Source: Deltaproteobacteria bacterium (GTDB lineage: Bacteria; Desulfobacterota; Desulfobacteria; Desulfobacterales; Desulfosarcinaceae). Taken from it: a stretch of 64,000 bases of DNA. The notes under the pieces were generated by a model. It was given only the letters and a program-made list of their open reading frames with translations, did no database searches and was not told the origin of the DNA. Location: the NCBI GenBank assembly GCA_021824175.1, contig JAKALP010000001.1, positions 124,001 through 188,000 on the forward strand. Direction: 5' to 3'. This document shows, piece after piece, positions 27,331 through 36,320 of this stretch. Each line of letters opens with the position of its first letter. Positions within the stretch are counted from its first letter, which is position 1. The position numbers were made by a program, and so were the translations under genes.

Positions 27331-27735
27331 ATGACTACCGCCAAGGAATTACAAGTGAAAGAAAAACAGGAAGTCTCCTCGGCCGCCGAGCAGACCAAAC
27401 CCGGTCTGGTGTTCACTCCGGCCGTGGATATTTTTGAAAGCGATCGCGAGATTACTCTGCTGGCCGATATGCCTGGTGTGGCCGCCAATGATATCTCCAT
27501 CGACCTGCGCGACGGGGTTCTGACCATCTCCGGGGATGTCAAGCCCTGGGAAAGCGCAGAGGAGAAAGATGTGTTGATCGAATTTGAAGTCGGAAAATAC
27601 TACCGGCAATTCACATTGTCCGAAGCCATCGATCAGGCCAAGATTGATGCCCAGCTCAAAGAGGGCGTGCTCAAGCTGGCTCTGCCCAAATTGGCCAAGG
27701 CTCAACCGCGTAAAATTGCGGTGAACGCTGGATAG
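27331..27735 (+). CDS. Small heat-shock protein, Hsp20/alpha-crystallin family (second of pair)
   Basis: 134 residues. After a short Lys/Glu/Gln-rich arm the alpha-crystallin domain begins at PAVDIFESDREITLLADMPG and ends near EGVLKLALPK. DGVLTISGDV replaces the usual L-T-I-x-G-E strand. It lacks the C-terminal I-x-I/V tail motif, although RKIAVNAG is similar. Paired Hsp20 genes of this kind commonly form mixed oligomers. GGAGG precedes the ATG. Confidence 0.95.
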   Translation: MTTAKELQVKEKQEVSSAAEQTKPGLVFTPAVDIFESDREITLLADMPGVAANDISIDLRDGVLTISGDVKPWESAEEKDVLIEFEVGKYYRQFTLSEAIDQAKIDAQLKEGVLKLALPKLAKAQPRKIAVNAG

Positions 27736-27790
27736 AAGGTAGCGCCGGACCAGCCTTTGTTTTCAATCTTCGGCATGTGAAGCTCGGGGA

Positions 27791-27833
27791 ACGCAGAGGG
27801 AACAAGGTACCCCATGGGGTAGTCCCTCTGCGT
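27791..27833 (+). terminator. Stem-loop after the Hsp20 pair
   Basis: ACGCAGAGGGA pairs perfectly with TCCCTCTGCGT around an inner palindrome TACCCCATGGGGTA. There is no T-run, so it may stabilise the mRNA end instead of terminating. Confidence 0.55.
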
Positions 27834-28027
27834 ACTCTCATTGCAATAAAGTGAAAAAGAGCTCGACTTATATTTGATGAAAACTGGTTGCAGCCCATTC
27901 AGGAGGCAATATGGCCAAAATCTTTTTTTGAGATGGCTTGTGACACATCCCTATTTCTCCTGCCTTGCTAAATTCCAGATCTGATTATACACAAAGCCCA
28001 ACTTATTTCCGTTAGTTGGAGGCAGAT

Positions 28028-29098
28028 ATGCAGCGTCAGAGTGTCAACCGGTTCGTTGTGTTGTTGATGGTCCTGCTGATTTCGGCCCTGTTTCTGGCCA
28101 TGATCCGCACTTTTTTGATTGTGCTTCTGCTGGCCGGGATCTTGAGCGCCCTGGCGCAACCGATATTTCACAAGATCGAGCAACGGCTGGCCGGGCGTTC
28201 ACGGTTAGCGGCCCTGGGGGTGGTCTTGCTTCTAGCGCTGGTGGTCTTTTTGCCTCTTTCCGGTTTGCTGGGAATCATTACAGCCCAAGCCCTTAGTGTG
28301 GCCCAATCGGTGACGCCCTGGGTCCAGCGCCAGATGGCCGAACCGGCCGCCTTTTCAGCCTATCTGCAAAAGATTCCTTTTTATGATTACTTGGCGCCCT
28401 ACCGGGACCCGATCCTGCGCAAGGCTGGCGAACTGGCCGGCAAAATGAGCTTGTTCATAGTTGATGGCCTCTCGGCCGGCGCGGCCGGCACGGTCAGTTT
28501 CATTTTTTCCTTTTTCGTATTTCTCTATGTGAGCTATTTCTTCCTTCGCGATGGCCAAGCGCTTTTGCAGCGGATTCTCTATTATCTACCCATGGATGAT
28601 TCCAGCGAACAGCGACTTTTGAATCGTTTTACTTCCGTGACCCGTGCCACCCTTAAGGGCACGGCGGTGATCGGCCTGCTGCAGGGTTGCCTGTCGGGTA
28701 TCGCTTTTGCCGTGGTGGGTATTAATGCCGCGGTATTCTGGGGCACTGTGATGACGGCGCTTTCCATCATCCCAGCCCTGGGGTCGGCCCTGATCTGGAT
28801 ACCAGCGGCCATTGTGCTGGCCGTGGGCGGCCACTATGTCAAGGCCGCCGGTCTGGTCTTGTTTTGCGGCTTGGTGGTGGGCAGCCTGGACAACCTGTTG
28901 CGGCCCCGGCTGGTAGGCAAGGATACCCAGATGCACGAGCTGATGATCTTCTTCGGCACCCTGGGCGGCATCTCCTTGTTCGGCATCATCGGTTTTATCA
29001 TCGGCCCTATTATCGCGGCTCTGTTTGTGACCATCTGGGATATCTATGGCGAAGTATTTCGGGACTATCTGCCGGCGGCGCGGGACAAAGAAGAGTAG
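28028..29098 (+). CDS. AI-2E (PerM/YdiK)-family membrane transporter
   Basis: 356 residues with about eight hydrophobic helices. It has the family pattern of three N-terminal helices (LLMVLLISALFLAMIRTFLI and following), a hydrophilic middle containing the amphipathic NRFTSVTRATLKGTAVIGLLQG, and five C-terminal helices with GLVVGSLDNLLRPRLVG. The last is the most conserved family motif (D-N-x-L-x-P). ATG 28028 is chosen for its GGAGG spacing; a GTG at 28016 is also open. Members export diverse small molecules; the substrate is unknown. Confidence 0.9.
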   Translation: MQRQSVNRFVVLLMVLLISALFLAMIRTFLIVLLLAGILSALAQPIFHKIEQRLAGRSRLAALGVVLLLALVVFLPLSGLLGIITAQALSVAQSVTPWVQRQMAEPAAFSAYLQKIPFYDYLAPYRDPILRKAGELAGKMSLFIVDGLSAGAAGTVSFIFSFFVFLYVSYFFLRDGQALLQRILYYLPMDDSSEQRLLNRFTSVTRATLKGTAVIGLLQGCLSGIAFAVVGINAAVFWGTVMTALSIIPALGSALIWIPAAIVLAVGGHYVKAAGLVLFCGLVVGSLDNLLRPRLVGKDTQMHELMIFFGTLGGISLFGIIGFIIGPIIAALFVTIWDIYGEVFRDYLPAARDKEE

Positions 29099-29129
29099 AA
29101 CATGGCGCCTTGGGTTCCAAGAGCACTTT

Positions 29130-29876
29130 TCACCTTTCATCTTTTTCTTCATGGTCAAAAACATATCCCACCGACCGTATACTTTTAAAGTAGATGGGAT
29201 TTTTAGGGTCTGGTTCAAAATACTTGCGAAACCGGACAATGAAATTATCCACGGTGCGGGTTCGGGTGTGCCGGTCGTAGCCCCAGCCGATCTCCAGCAG
29301 CTGGCCGCGTGAAATGGGTTTGCCGCGGTGGGTGATGAAGAGCTTAAGTAGCTTGAGTTCCAGTTCGGTAAGATCGATCCGCCCCCATTGGCCGTGGGCC
29401 GCGGCCGCGCCAAAGTCGATACGATTGGCGCCAAAGGCGTACACCGGCATCGATAGGAAAGGCCCATCTCCTCTTGATGGCGCCCGGTCTCCCCTAAGCG
29501 GCGCCCTGAACAACAGGCGCTCGATGCGCATCAAAAACTCTTCCAGGTGAAAGGGCTTGGAAAGATAATCGTCCACGCCAAAGGCAAATCCTTTGACCTT
29601 GTCTTCCAGCTCGCTTTTGGCGGAAAGAATCAAAACCGGTAAATGCTCATCTTCTAAACGAATATGGCGCAGCACGGACAGCCCATCGATACCGGGCAAC
29701 ATGAGGTCCAGCACGATGAGATCCGGCCGCCACTCCTTCCAGGCGTGAAGCCCAGCGGCGCCGCTCGCGGCGATGCGCGCGGCGTGGCCTTTCAGGGTCA
29801 GGTTCAACGAAAGGCCTTCGGCAATATGCTTTTCATCCTCGATGATCAGGATGCGTTTCTTCTCGGCAGGGTTCAT
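29130..29876 (-). CDS. OmpR/PhoB-family response regulator
   Basis: 248 residues. Receiver domain 1-120 with IIEDEKH, phospho-acceptor Asp in LIVLDLMLPGIDG (near 56), SAKSELEDKV and KPFHLEEF. Winged-helix Trans_Reg_C domain from about 150 to 240 with the DLTELELKLLKLFITHRGKPISRGQLL and RTVDNFIVRFRKYFEPDP-IYFKSIRSVGYVF signatures. Its ATG overlaps the stop of the histidine kinase gene, so the two are coupled. The signal sensed is unknown. Confidence 0.94.
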   Translation of the reverse strand: MNPAEKKRILIIEDEKHIAEGLSLNLTLKGHAARIAASGAAGLHAWKEWRPDLIVLDLMLPGIDGLSVLRHIRLEDEHLPVLILSAKSELEDKVKGFAFGVDDYLSKPFHLEEFLMRIERLLFRAPLRGDRAPSRGDGPFLSMPVYAFGANRIDFGAAAAHGQWGRIDLTELELKLLKLFITHRGKPISRGQLLEIGWGYDRHTRTRTVDNFIVRFRKYFEPDPKNPIYFKSIRSVGYVFDHEEKDER

Positions 29877-30832
29877 GCGAACTTCTCTATTGGAAAAACC
29901 ACCGTAAACAGCGATCCTTGTCCGCGGCCCTCACTCTGGGCGCAGATGTGGCCATTGTGAAGGCGCACGATGCTGCGCACCAGGTACAGGCCCAATCCGC
30001 TGCCCTTGGCGGTCATGTCGCCGGATCGGCCGACCTGGTAGAATTTGCGAAAAATCTTCTTCACTTCGGCGCGGGGCAGTCCAAGACCGTTGTCCTTAAA
30101 ACAAATATTCAATTCCCGGCCCTGGGCAGACAGAGTGATATCCAGGCGCGGCGCTTGGCCGCCGTTGTATTTGACGGCATTGGTGATCATGTTCATCAGC
30201 AGCATTTCAAACAAGGTGAGATCCACGGCATGGAAGATTGGATGGCCGGAAGGATTGTGAATATGAATGGCGCAGTTGCCGAAAAAGTGTTTGTTCTTTT
30301 CGCAAAATTCTTCAACGAGCGCCACCAGATCGCGTCTTCGAAATTCGGCCTTGAACATTTTGCTTTCAATGCGGGCCAGATTCAGGATGCGGTTGATATG
30401 CTCGTCCAGGCGTTCGGCGTCATGGAGCAGATAGCCGATGTATTTGCGTTGATCTTCCCGGCTCAGGTCATGCATTTGCAGGGTCTGCAAGGACAATTTC
30501 AGGGAGGTGACCGGTGTTTTCAACTCATGGGTGAAATTATCGATGAAATTGCGTTGCAGCCGCAGAAGTTGATAAATCTTCTGGCTGTAGACAAAGATGA
30601 TGAAGATGCCCACCAGGATGATCGCCACCAGGATCGAGAGCGCCAGGATCACCACCCAGGTCTGCGCGGCCAGCACCTGCTTGGGATCAAGGTTGGCTTT
30701 TTGAATAACGGCCTTAAGCCCGGCGCTGACTTCCACGTACCAGTAAATATACAGGGAGAGCGAGGCGGCCAAGGCCACGATGGAGAAGATAAACACCAGA
30801 ATGGGGTGCAGAAACCATTTGGATCGGTACAT
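29873..30832 (-). CDS. Membrane sensor histidine kinase
   Basis: 319 residues. Two membrane helices (about 8-30 and 60-84) flank a short periplasmic loop of about 30 residues. The HisKA phospho-acceptor is His in NFTHELKTPVTSLKL (about 103). The HATPase region has N box NMITNAVKYNG, G1 DNGLGLP and G2 GSGLGLYLV. The short loop suggests sensing within the membrane or through a partner. It is transcribed ahead of its regulator with a 4-bp overlap. Confidence 0.94.
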   Translation of the reverse strand: MYRSKWFLHPILVFIFSIVALAASLSLYIYWYVEVSAGLKAVIQKANLDPKQVLAAQTWVVILALSILVAIILVGIFIIFVYSQKIYQLLRLQRNFIDNFTHELKTPVTSLKLSLQTLQMHDLSREDQRKYIGYLLHDAERLDEHINRILNLARIESKMFKAEFRRRDLVALVEEFCEKNKHFFGNCAIHIHNPSGHPIFHAVDLTLFEMLLMNMITNAVKYNGGQAPRLDITLSAQGRELNICFKDNGLGLPRAEVKKIFRKFYQVGRSGDMTAKGSGLGLYLVRSIVRLHNGHICAQSEGRGQGSLFTVVFPIEKFA

Positions 30833-31094
30833 GGCCTTTTCCCCTTTTGAGGCAACGTGGAGTCAAAATGAAGGCAGCTGGAATAGAGAGATTATCTCTG
30901 GAAGAATTTCCGTGTGCGCCGTCAGCGCGCAGCGATGCCTATTGTAAAACTTTTGTAATAAACGCCGGCCGTACTTTCCTTCCAGGTGCAAGTCTATTAG
31001 CTTAGGTCTATGAATACAACCGTTAAACACAGGTCACTCGATGGGCGCCTTTGTTTAGGGTCTTACATTATTTTAGAGATAAAGGGGCCATTCA

Positions 31095-32834
31095 ATGACC
31101 GCGACACCCGTTCACCCGCTCGGAACCCGAGCCAGAATCTTATTGAGCAGCGTATTCGGACCCTATGCCCAGGATGACACTTATGGCAGCCGGGCCGTCA
31201 ATCCCATGGAGCTCTATCAGAACCAGGTGACGCGCACCCAGGGCAGCCTCTCTCTGCGTATGTTCCACCGTTCGTTTGGCTTGATGCTGTTGCAGGCCAA
31301 TATCGAAGCCCCCTGCAGCCTGCTCGATTTTCCTTCCCGCGAGCGCTTCATCCAGGAAATTCAGGCGAAACAGTATGATATCATCGGCATCAGCGCCATA
31401 TTGCCCAATACGGCCAAGGTGGTCGATATGTGCGCGCAGGTGCGCCGATACCAGCCCAGCGCCACCATCGTGATCGGCGGACACATCGCCAACAAGGGGG
31501 ATTTGAACCGCATTGTGGATGCCGATTACATTGTCAAAGGCGATGGGGTGCAATGGTTCAGAAAGTTCCTGGGCCAGGATGAAAAGGCGCCGATCCAACA
31601 CCCGGCCATCCCTTCGGGGTTTGGGACGCGCATCATGGGCGTGCCTCTGCCCGACTCGCCCGGCAGTACGGCCGCCATCTTGATCCCTTCGGTGGGCTGC
31701 CCGCTGGGGTGCAATTTCTGTTCAACCTCCGCCATGTTTGGCGGCAAGGGCAAGTTTGTCAGCTTTTATGAGACCGGCGATGAACTGTTCGCGGTCATGG
31801 AGCGCATTGCCGCCCAACTTAAGGCGCACTCCTTTTTCGTGCTCGATGAGAACTTTCTTTTTCACCGCAAGCGCGCCTTGCGTCTGCTCGAACTCATGAA
31901 ACAGCACGGCAAGAGCTGGTCATTTTATGTCTTCAGTTCGGCCCGGGTGCTGCAATCTTATACCTTGGAGCAGTTGATCGGCCTGGGCATCTCCTGGGTC
32001 TGGATGGGGCTGGAAGGCAAACAGAGCCAATATACCAAACTCAACGGCGTGGACACCCTTGCCCTGGTCAAGGCCCTGCAATCCCACGGCATCCGGGTGC
32101 TGGGCTCATCAATTATCGGACTGGAGCATCACACGCCGCAGAACATGGATCAAATCATCGACGAGGCCATTGCCCATGACACCGATTTCCACCAATTCAT
32201 GCTCTACACGCCCATTGCCGGCACGCCCCTGTACGCCCAACACCAGGCCCAGGGCACATTGATCCCCGAGAGCGAATTGCCGCCGGCCGATGTGCATGGG
32301 CAATATCGTTTTAACTACCACCATCCCCACATCCATAATGGCCAGGAGGGAGAATTTCTGCTCGAAGCCTTTAACCGGGATCTGGCGCACAACGGCCCCA
32401 GCCTGTTCCGCCTGATCCGCACCACCCTGGCTGGCTGGCAACGCCATAAGAAACACCCGGACCCACGCATTCGCAAGCGCTTTGCTCAAAACGTCCTTGC
32501 GTTGCGCACCACCTATGCCGGCGCGGTGTGGGCCATGGGCAAAATGTATCGCGGCAATGCCCGCATCAGCGACCCGATGCGCGCGCTTCTATCCCGTCTT
32601 TACAAAGAGTTTGGTTGGACCACACGCATTATCGCCGCCCTTTCCGGGCGATATCTTTTTCACATGATGAAAAGAGAAGAGCGCCGGTTGGCCCAGGGCT
32701 GGTCCTATGAGCCCGCCTCCTTTTATAGCCACAACCGCGCGGCCCTGGCCCTGCAACATATCCCGGCCCATCCCCGCAAGAACTCCGCACCGGTTTTCAG
32801 AGGATTGCCCAGCAAGGTCAGTGATCCCATCTAA
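31095..32834 (+). CDS. Cobalamin-binding radical SAM protein
   Basis: 579 residues. N-terminal B12-binding-like domain (about 15-180), with the IIGISAILPNTAKVVDMC and IVIGGHIANKGDL strands but no D-x-H-x-x-G. Then comes a radical SAM domain with the cluster motif Cys-PLG-Cys-NF-Cys (near 206-213), a GLEGKQSQYTKLNG segment and SSIIGLEHHTP. The C-terminal 190 residues are helical and basic. Members methylate or rearrange lipids, antibiotics or other inert carbons; the substrate cannot be read off. Single gene with an AT-rich 260-bp upstream gap. Confidence 0.88.
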   Translation: MTATPVHPLGTRARILLSSVFGPYAQDDTYGSRAVNPMELYQNQVTRTQGSLSLRMFHRSFGLMLLQANIEAPCSLLDFPSRERFIQEIQAKQYDIIGISAILPNTAKVVDMCAQVRRYQPSATIVIGGHIANKGDLNRIVDADYIVKGDGVQWFRKFLGQDEKAPIQHPAIPSGFGTRIMGVPLPDSPGSTAAILIPSVGCPLGCNFCSTSAMFGGKGKFVSFYETGDELFAVMERIAAQLKAHSFFVLDENFLFHRKRALRLLELMKQHGKSWSFYVFSSARVLQSYTLEQLIGLGISWVWMGLEGKQSQYTKLNGVDTLALVKALQSHGIRVLGSSIIGLEHHTPQNMDQIIDEAIAHDTDFHQFMLYTPIAGTPLYAQHQAQGTLIPESELPPADVHGQYRFNYHHPHIHNGQEGEFLLEAFNRDLAHNGPSLFRLIRTTLAGWQRHKKHPDPRIRKRFAQNVLALRTTYAGAVWAMGKMYRGNARISDPMRALLSRLYKEFGWTTRIIAALSGRYLFHMMKREERRLAQGWSYEPASFYSHNRAALALQHIPAHPRKNSAPVFRGLPSKVSDPI

Positions 32835-33147
32835 TGCCAGCGTGATCGCATGTTAAATTTCACGCTGGAACTGTCCAAATCGAATTCGATCGCAACACAT
32901 CAACATGACGGCATCGCGAGCACCCAACGGCGGCATTATGGGTCACAATAGTCGGTCGGCGGCAGTTGTGAATAAGTGGCGTCGATGGTGAATTCAGATT
33001 CAAACACGGGCATGGGATCGGCACGGGCCTTGGGCGGGTCGTGGTTTGACTCTTCACGTGTTAAGCTTCACCCCACAGGTCTTGTCCGCCACAATCCTAA
33101 ATGCGACAGGATCTTTTTGATTACCGGTTGCTTTTAGAGATGGCAAA

Positions 33148-33465
33148 ACCCACTGGCGGTGGGGCGCTTTTTGAGCACCTGGCCTACAAACCTCTCGTCG
33201 AAAGGCTAAGCCGCCGCATTGCGCATGGTTGCCGTCTTTAAGGGCCATTCATCGAATCGTCGCGTTCCTACCCAATCAACGAATCAATCACCTACAACAC
33301 CCCCGCCCGCTCCACGGTCAAAGTCATCGCGCCCCAGTTCTGCCCACCAACCCACTCAAAAGACAGTGCCCGGATCTCGGCATTATCGGGCCGTACGGGC
33401 TGGAAGAAATCGGCCGGGTCAATGATCATCCCCAGGCGCCGTGCTTCTACGGCACTCAGTTTTCA
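33148..33465 (-). pseudogene. Relic of a dnaE2 3' end with its downstream flank
   Basis: Three blocks match the intact dnaE2 locus on the same strand. 33148-33291 matches the dnaE2 downstream flank near 39532-39690, roughly three quarters identical by eye. 33292-33355 matches the dnaE2 3' end (39696-39770). 33366-33420 then 33421-33455 match internal dnaE2 segments near 40495-40545 and 40688-40720. Large internal pieces are missing, so this is a deleted, decayed duplicate. It abuts the truncated TauE/SafE gene. Confidence 0.75.
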
Positions 33466-33486
33466 GTTTTGCAGGGCCTTGCTTGA

Positions 33487-33966
33487 CAAGAAATCACCCA
33501 ATCGGAAGCCAAAGCGAAACTGCCTGATCGGGATCGGCGCCCAAATTCGCGTGGGAGCGGCTCCGCGGTAATGGTGGACGGCATTGTTTTCGAATACGAG
33601 TACAATCGCATCCTGGGGATGGCACTCTTCTTCCTGCTCGGTTTTTTAGCGAGCTTTCTGGGCATCGGCGGGGGCAGTCTGATCGTGCCGCTCTTGGTCT
33701 ATCTTTTGAACTTTCCGGTGGCCATTGCCGCGGCCACATCCCAGATGATTGTCGCCATCCTGACCTTTGCGGCAACTATGGTGCACATCTGGATCGGCTC
33801 GTTTCACCATGGTGCGCACCGAATCGCGGCCTTGGGCATCGGGGTACTGACAGGTGCCCAACTGGGCGCGTATCTTTCCTGCAAGATCAAAGGAAAATGG
33901 ATTATTCGAAGCCTGGCCATTGCCCTGGTGTTGGTAGGCATTAGAATGCTTATTGCCCTATACTGA
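33487..33966 (+). pseudogene. C-terminal half of a TauE/SafE (DUF81) permease
   Basis: The frame is open after a TGA at 33484 and becomes family-like at about 33571: VDGIVFEYEYNRILGM, then GFLASFLGIGGGSLIVPLLVYLLNFPVAIAAATS, the second-repeat signature of TauE/SafE. It ends correctly with a GAQLGAYLS...GIRML helix pair. Only about 130 of the usual 250 residues exist, no ribosome site precedes the ATG at 33571, and the DNA immediately upstream is the dnaE2 relic. I therefore call it a 5'-truncated pseudogene. A functional half-size protein is possible but unlikely. Confidence 0.75.
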
Positions 33967-34021
33967 TTACCCATGCCCCACCGGGCGGCCGCGAAAGTCC
34001 CTGTTGTCACAGGAGGAATTT

Positions 34022-34834
34022 ACGCCCATCATCACTATTTCACGAGGGTCCTACAGCCACGGTAAAGAAGTGGCCGAGAAGCTGTGTGCGAGACTGGGTT
34101 ACGAATGCGTTTCCAGGGAAATCATCTTGAAAGCTTCGGCGCATTTCAACACGCCGGAAATCAAGCTGGCGCGAGCGATTCATGATGCCCCGTCGATCCT
34201 CGACCGTTTCACGTTCGGAAAAGAGAGATACACAGCCTATGTCCAGGAAGCCCTGCTCAATCACCTTCGAAAAGACAATGTGGTCTACCATGGGCTGGCC
34301 GGCCATTTTTTTGTACAAGGGATTTCCCATGCCATCAAGGTCAGAATAATAGCCGACTTTGAAGATCGGGTGGCGGAAGAGATGCAGCGGGAGGGCATCT
34401 CAAGCGAGCAAGCCAGCAAGGCGCTATCGAGGGATGATGAGGAACGCCGTCGATGGAGCGCGCACCTTTATGGCATTGATACTCGGGATGCCAGTCTCTA
34501 TGACCTGGTCATTCATATCAAACCCCTCACCACGGATGATGCTGTCGAATTGATCTACCAGGCGGCGAGGCGACCATGCTTTCAAGTCACGGCCCAATCC
34601 ATGGAAGCGGTCAAAACCCTCTTTCTGGCTGCCCAGGTGCGGGCTGCGCTGGTGCAAGAGATCCCCAATGCGAGGGTAACGGTCGAGAAGGGTGAAATTG
34701 TTGTTTCAACCAGCGGGTACTGGGCAGAGGGGAAAAAACTAACGGCCAGAATCGACCAGGTGATCGATACAGAAAAGGAGGGCGTCAAAGTTAAAGTACG
34801 ATTGATAAACAAGCCATTGAAACATGGTGTTTAG
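34022..34834 (+). CDS. Cytidylate kinase-like protein, apparent ACG start
   Basis: 270 residues. It begins with the P-loop of the cytidylate kinase-like family (PIITISRGSYSHGKEVAEKLCARLGY, residues 2-27) followed by SREIILKAS, and ends with a BON-like region (QEIPNARVTVEKGEIVVSTSGYWA). A perfect AGGAGG (34011-34016) stands 5 nt before ACG-CCC-ATC-ATC, where relatives would have ATG-CCC-ATC-ATC. No ATG, GTG or TTG lies in frame between the Shine-Dalgarno and the P-loop. The nearest conventional start is a TTG at 33953, inside the TauE fragment, without a ribosome site. Nucleotide substrate is unproven. Confidence 0.8.
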   Translation, partial: TPIITISRGSYSHGKEVAEKLCARLGYECVSREIILKASAHFNTPEIKLARAIHDAPSILDRFTFGKERYTAYVQEALLNHLRKDNVVYHGLAGHFFVQGISHAIKVRIIADFEDRVAEEMQREGISSEQASKALSRDDEERRRWSAHLYGIDTRDASLYDLVIHIKPLTTDDAVELIYQAARRPCFQVTAQSMEAVKTLFLAAQVRAALVQEIPNARVTVEKGEIVVSTSGYWAEGKKLTARIDQVIDTEKEGVKVKVRLINKPLKHGV

Positions 34835-35166
34835 CGGCGCCGGGCATCCCTCTTGAGTTTCTTACAAAGACCATCAAATCCAAAATAACTGTCTTTACCT
34901 GCCGCAAATACATTCAATGCCCTATTCATTAGAGATCCGCATGTTCTATGATACTTCAAATTGAAGAAGATCAGCCCTGCCACGGGTGGTGGTGGCGCTG
35001 GCTGAGTATATAAAATTACTTTCCCCGAACGGGGAAAGCCTAAAGCCAATCACAAGTTGCGGGTCGGTAGCAATGTCAACGTATCGAATAACCATGTAAC
35101 CGGTCAATCCATTGACCGATGACCGAGCAACTCAACAGGCAACCATCGCCAGGGAGGGCTTAACCT
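34835..35166. other. Intergenic region before sppA
   Basis: Holds a perfect TTTCCCC/GGGGAAA hairpin at about 35021-35038, with an AT-rich flank toward the minus side. No gene with a ribosome site or recognisable protein was seen. Confidence 0.5.
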
Positions 35167-36150
35167 ATGCGTAGAATGGTATGGCCGGCATTTATTCTTG
35201 CCGCTGTGACCCTAATGACAGGTTGTTCCCTAACAAAGTTCAACCTGTTCGGACAAAAACCTGAACCTTTGCAGGAATACGTGCTGCAAGGCACCGGCAA
35301 AGGCAAAGTGCTGGTGCTCTCCATTGATGGTAAGATCAGCAACAAGCCAGATAAAAACCTCCTGCGCACCGAGCCGAGCATGGTGCAACAGGTTGCCGCC
35401 TACCTCAAACATGCCGAGCAGGACCCTGAAATCAAGGCGCTGCTGATCAAGGTTAATTCTCCAGGCGGGACCGTAACCGCCAGCGATATTATCTATCATG
35501 AAATCAGCGCGTACAAACAACGGACCGGAGTCATAGTCGTCGTGGCCATGATGGGTCTGGCGGCCTCGGGGGGATATTACATATCGCTGCCGGCCGACTT
35601 TATCATGGCACACCCTACAACCGTTACCGGTTCTGTTGGCGTGATCTTCCTGCGTCCGGGGATCAGCGGTTTGATGGAGAAGGTCGGTGTGTCGATGAAT
35701 GTCAACAAGTCCGGCGTCGATAAAGACATGGGTTCTCCCTTCCGTCCCCCCACCAAGGAAGAGACCGTCTTGTTTCAGCAGCTGACCGACACCATGGCGG
35801 CTCGATTCAAGGACCTTGTGGCGAAACACCGTCATCTGAAGCCCGAACAGCTTGATCAGGTTGCCACGGCACGGGTGTTTCTGGCCGAGGAAGCCAAAAG
35901 CCTCGGCCTGGTGGATCAGATCGGCTACTTGGATGATGCCGTGAGCAAAGCCAAGGAACTGGCGAACCTTGGGCCGGATGCCCGGGTAATCGCTTACCAC
36001 CGTCATAAAGTGGAAGACGATACCATTTACAATCCCGCCATTCAGCGGCAGGGAGGAGATCTTGAAGCCGTGCTACCGATTCTCGCTCCTCTGAATGCAG
36101 GAGGCGAAGCCGATTTCTACTATGTCTGGCCGGCGGCCGTGGGATATTGA
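35167..36150 (+). CDS. sppA: Signal peptide peptidase SppA, short lipoprotein form
   Basis: 327 residues. Serine protease that degrades cleaved signal peptides. The N-terminus is a lipoprotein signal with lipobox LMTGC (Cys20), so the enzyme is anchored by lipid, not by a helix. The S49 fold shows SPGGTVTASD, the catalytic Ser in MMGLAASGGYYIS (about 140) and the general-base Lys in SGVDKDMGSPFRPP (about 190). The family occurs in long (two-domain) and short forms; this is the short, oligomeric form. It ends with an unusual ~50-residue C-terminal tail. Confidence 0.93.
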   Translation: MRRMVWPAFILAAVTLMTGCSLTKFNLFGQKPEPLQEYVLQGTGKGKVLVLSIDGKISNKPDKNLLRTEPSMVQQVAAYLKHAEQDPEIKALLIKVNSPGGTVTASDIIYHEISAYKQRTGVIVVVAMMGLAASGGYYISLPADFIMAHPTTVTGSVGVIFLRPGISGLMEKVGVSMNVNKSGVDKDMGSPFRPPTKEETVLFQQLTDTMAARFKDLVAKHRHLKPEQLDQVATARVFLAEEAKSLGLVDQIGYLDDAVSKAKELANLGPDARVIAYHRHKVEDDTIYNPAIQRQGGDLEAVLPILAPLNAGGEADFYYVWPAAVGY

Positions 36151-36320
36151 GCCGGGGCTTCGAAGACCATAGCCACTTCAGGCTATCTCGCAAAGCTCCT
36201 TGAATAAGCCTTTTGTGCCGCCAGTAGAAAGCGCAACCTTGTTTTACTCTCTCGATCTTTATTCTTTTCCGTCGCGCCATCGCGCCGCGGCGTGAGGCGA
36301 CATTAATCATAAGTACTTCC

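Noticed and set aside
33054-33248. 64-codon minus-strand frame near the dnaE2 relic
   Set aside because: Overlaps duplicated non-coding flank, has no ribosome site and resembles no protein.
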